A stretch of 64,000 bases of DNA from Capitella teleta. Its lineage: Eukaryota > Annelida > Polychaeta > Capitellidae. The position numbers and the translations under genes were made by a program. The notes under the pieces are model-generated. The model was not told the origin of the DNA, ran no database searches, and saw nothing but the letters and a program-made list of their open reading frames with translations. The DNA is taken from contig KB303281.1 in assembly GCA_000328365.1 (NCBI GenBank), positions 36,825-100,824 of the forward strand, in the 5' to 3' direction. Within the stretch, counting starts at the first letter, position 1, and each line of letters begins with the position of its first letter. Shown one piece after another: positions 61,885-64,000 of the stretch.

Positions 61885-64000
61885 CACCATGCTGAACATG
61901 GATTGGGGGTGAATCATAACGCTTCAGAGTACGTTATGACTGACGACTCAATCCATTGCCGTACAACTTCAGACCTCATAGCTTTTGTGTGTATTTTCAG
62001 GTACAGCTTTTTGTCGGCAAATGAGAAACTCGCCATTCTTGGAGTCTTGCCAAGGCGCAATAAGTAACCATCTTGACAATTTGTTTATGGTTATCTTGGA
62101 CGGTATATGTACAACGGTAGTTTTATACGCATTTTTTGGAGCCACCGGAACATTTCGTTTTGGTTGTGGCGCCTGTTGAACATACGTGTAGATAGTAAGT
62201 TTATATATCATCGTATGTATCGTAATTAGGCATTATACAGGTCTATTTTGCCAGCATATTTTACATTTATCCTTCTTTTCTATGACACAAGTGTTTTTAA
62301 TCAACTGTTTGTGAGTCTTGTTGCTATATTTATGACAAATTCTGTATCATTCTGCGGGTTGTTCAAATGTGTTGTTTGTTAATGAAATTATTTTGACATT
62401 TTAGTGCTCATCAACACAAAATATATTTCGTGAGATATTTGAAATAAAGATGAAGAAATATCTGCCTTTTCGTCTCATTCTCGGAAAATTTTCGAGTTGC
62501 TGACGATCTGCTCTTAATCCTCACTTCCAGCTACAGTTGTTACTCTCCTGTTAAGTAGAGCTCACATGAAATACAGATAATGAATTAATGCAGTGCATTC
62601 AGTACAAGATGTAGAATTCATTTTGTAAGTAGTGAAGTTAGAGATGGGGAAAATATGAACCTGTGACGAATAGATAATTCTTTGAGTATCATAGTTATTT
62701 ATTTGTTTTAGTGTTTTGCCAAAATGCCAATACTAAGTTGTTAGAATGAGATAAACTTAGTTGTTGAATGTTTGTAGCTGCGTATCGTCTCAGACCACAT
62801 CTTGGACCACACCAATGGGCAATGGCACCCTTGAGAAATGTCTCTGGGGAAGAGAAAAAAACCCAGTTTCGATCCTTGTGTCTCAAACAGAGTCAATTTG
62901 GTTGCATGTACATACACATACTTATATATATATATACATACATGTACACACATACATACAACCTACTTACACCCTTACATACACCCTAACACACATATAT
63001 TATATTACTTTAAAATATATACGTATATTTACTTGCGAACACACCCATCCATCCCCTTATGCCACCATCTTAGCCTCCTCATCGCAGGGGCGTCTTGTTT
63101 GGTTGTTTGAAGCATTTTACCTGATAATTTTCCTTTCATAAAATGGCTAAACTTTAATTTCTCACAAACGAGGGTCACAAAAATTTCACACAACGGAGAA
63201 CTTAATTGATGTCCCCGGGTGTCTACCTCATGGTTTGCAAGCGCAAAGTTAACCGTGATCCGTAATATGGCGCAATTGTTAAGAATTTGAGTTGACTGTA
63301 AAGATGCCATATATAAACAGCTATAGACTAACGGTAGGTGCACATTCATCTGATCCATTCACAGTTGGAATGTTGCTTCAGAATTTCTCTGAGCAAATCA
63401 TCAAAGACGTATGTACACCATACATGTAAATATTAATCGCGTGGTCCATGGATTCACGGATCCTTACTGGTGATTTTTCTGAGGCAGCAGAGACTTATTT
63501 CCATAAAAACAGTCGATATGTTGGTGGACGACTAGACGGTGCTGATGTGCGGTACACATAAAGGCCGTATGGTCAACAAAGTCGCTTCCAATCGAGCATT
63601 GATCAAAATACCGATGAAGGACTACCTTGGGAATGTTCCCTGGAAATCGCAGAAAGACCCTCCTTATGATCAAAAAGAGAAGTAATGTCTCAATTTATCC
63701 TCTTTGTGGTTTTCCGCCAAAATGCGAAGTGCCAATTTCTTTCATGATTTTCGAGAGTTACTTCTCAATTTCCCCAGAGGGAGGGAAAACCCTTCCTGCT
63801 TCTTGAATAGGGCACTGATATTTGTGCTCTACTTGAGGGATTGAAATACATTAATCTATTATTACTGGTATCCTATCAAATGCAATATTTGTCATAACAA
63901 ACTTGTGCATTAAAGAAGAAGCAACCCCATCCCTCCGTGTTCTTTAAGACAAGAGCTAGCAATAAAGATGATGGCGTGGAAAAGGGGCTAATTATAGAGA
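61885..64000. other. SCYL2 3' UTR and gene-free right end
   Basis: AATAAA at 62443-62448 is a reasonable SCYL2 polyadenylation signal, about 560 bp after the stop. A TA/CATA-rich tract lies at about 62925-63010. The remaining 1 kb has no recognisable exon. Confidence 0.45.

Noticed and set aside
62101-63700. A further gene at the right end
   Set aside because: Frames at 61985-62179, 62761-63141 and 63673-63464 overlap repeats or show no family features and no paired splice sites.
1-64000. Retroviral or other virus-like elements
   Set aside because: No reverse transcriptase, integrase, capsid or envelope similarity and no long terminal repeats were noticed.

Overview
This is a eukaryotic (animal) chromosome window. 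Spliceosomal GT-AG introns, metazoan-type genes (a forkhead factor, CHERP, TMEM8/PGAP6, SCYL2), a tRNA-derived SINE family and hAT and Tc1-like DNA transposon fossils show this. Introns in three genes cluster at 43-70 bp, which together with divergent proteins would fit a sponge or another early-branching animal. That placement is inference and no species is claimed. A 50-base N run at 28078-28127 marks an assembly gap.

Layout. 1-3150: mostly gene-poor, with a possible small minus-strand gene at the left edge (397-744) and a hAT transposase fossil (about 2800-3140). 4734-7820 (+): a CHERP-like RNA-processing protein in 16 recognisable exons, preceded by three CCAAT boxes. 9663-14403 (-): a TMEM8/PGAP6-like membrane protein convergent with CHERP; one of its introns holds a 720-bp hAT-like insertion with an 8-bp target duplication. 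17149-18387 (-): an intronless forkhead transcription factor with an altered recognition helix. 18388-31556: a 13-kb intergenic tract with nested mobile elements, two copies of a repeat with protein-level similarity, a Tc1-like fossil, an element with inverted ends, and SINE debris next to the gap. 31557-61884 (+): an SCYL2-like pseudokinase in 21 exons whose first intron is about 20 kb, although its smallest introns are 53-75 bp. 61885-64000: SCYL2 3' UTR and gene-free sequence.

Functionally, the four confident genes are unrelated: splicing/RNA processing, a multi-pass surface membrane protein, a transcription factor, and clathrin/vesicle-trafficking pseudokinase scaffolding. The two large non-coding tracts (18.4-31.5 kb and SCYL2 intron 1) flank the 5' side of the forkhead gene. 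They are the most plausible place for long-range regulatory DNA. No clear new molecular system was found. The best leads are the giant bystander intron, the forkhead residue change, the excess of TGACGTCA palindromes, the nested insertion at 20.1-21.2 kb and the RRxS array at the SCYL2 C-terminus.
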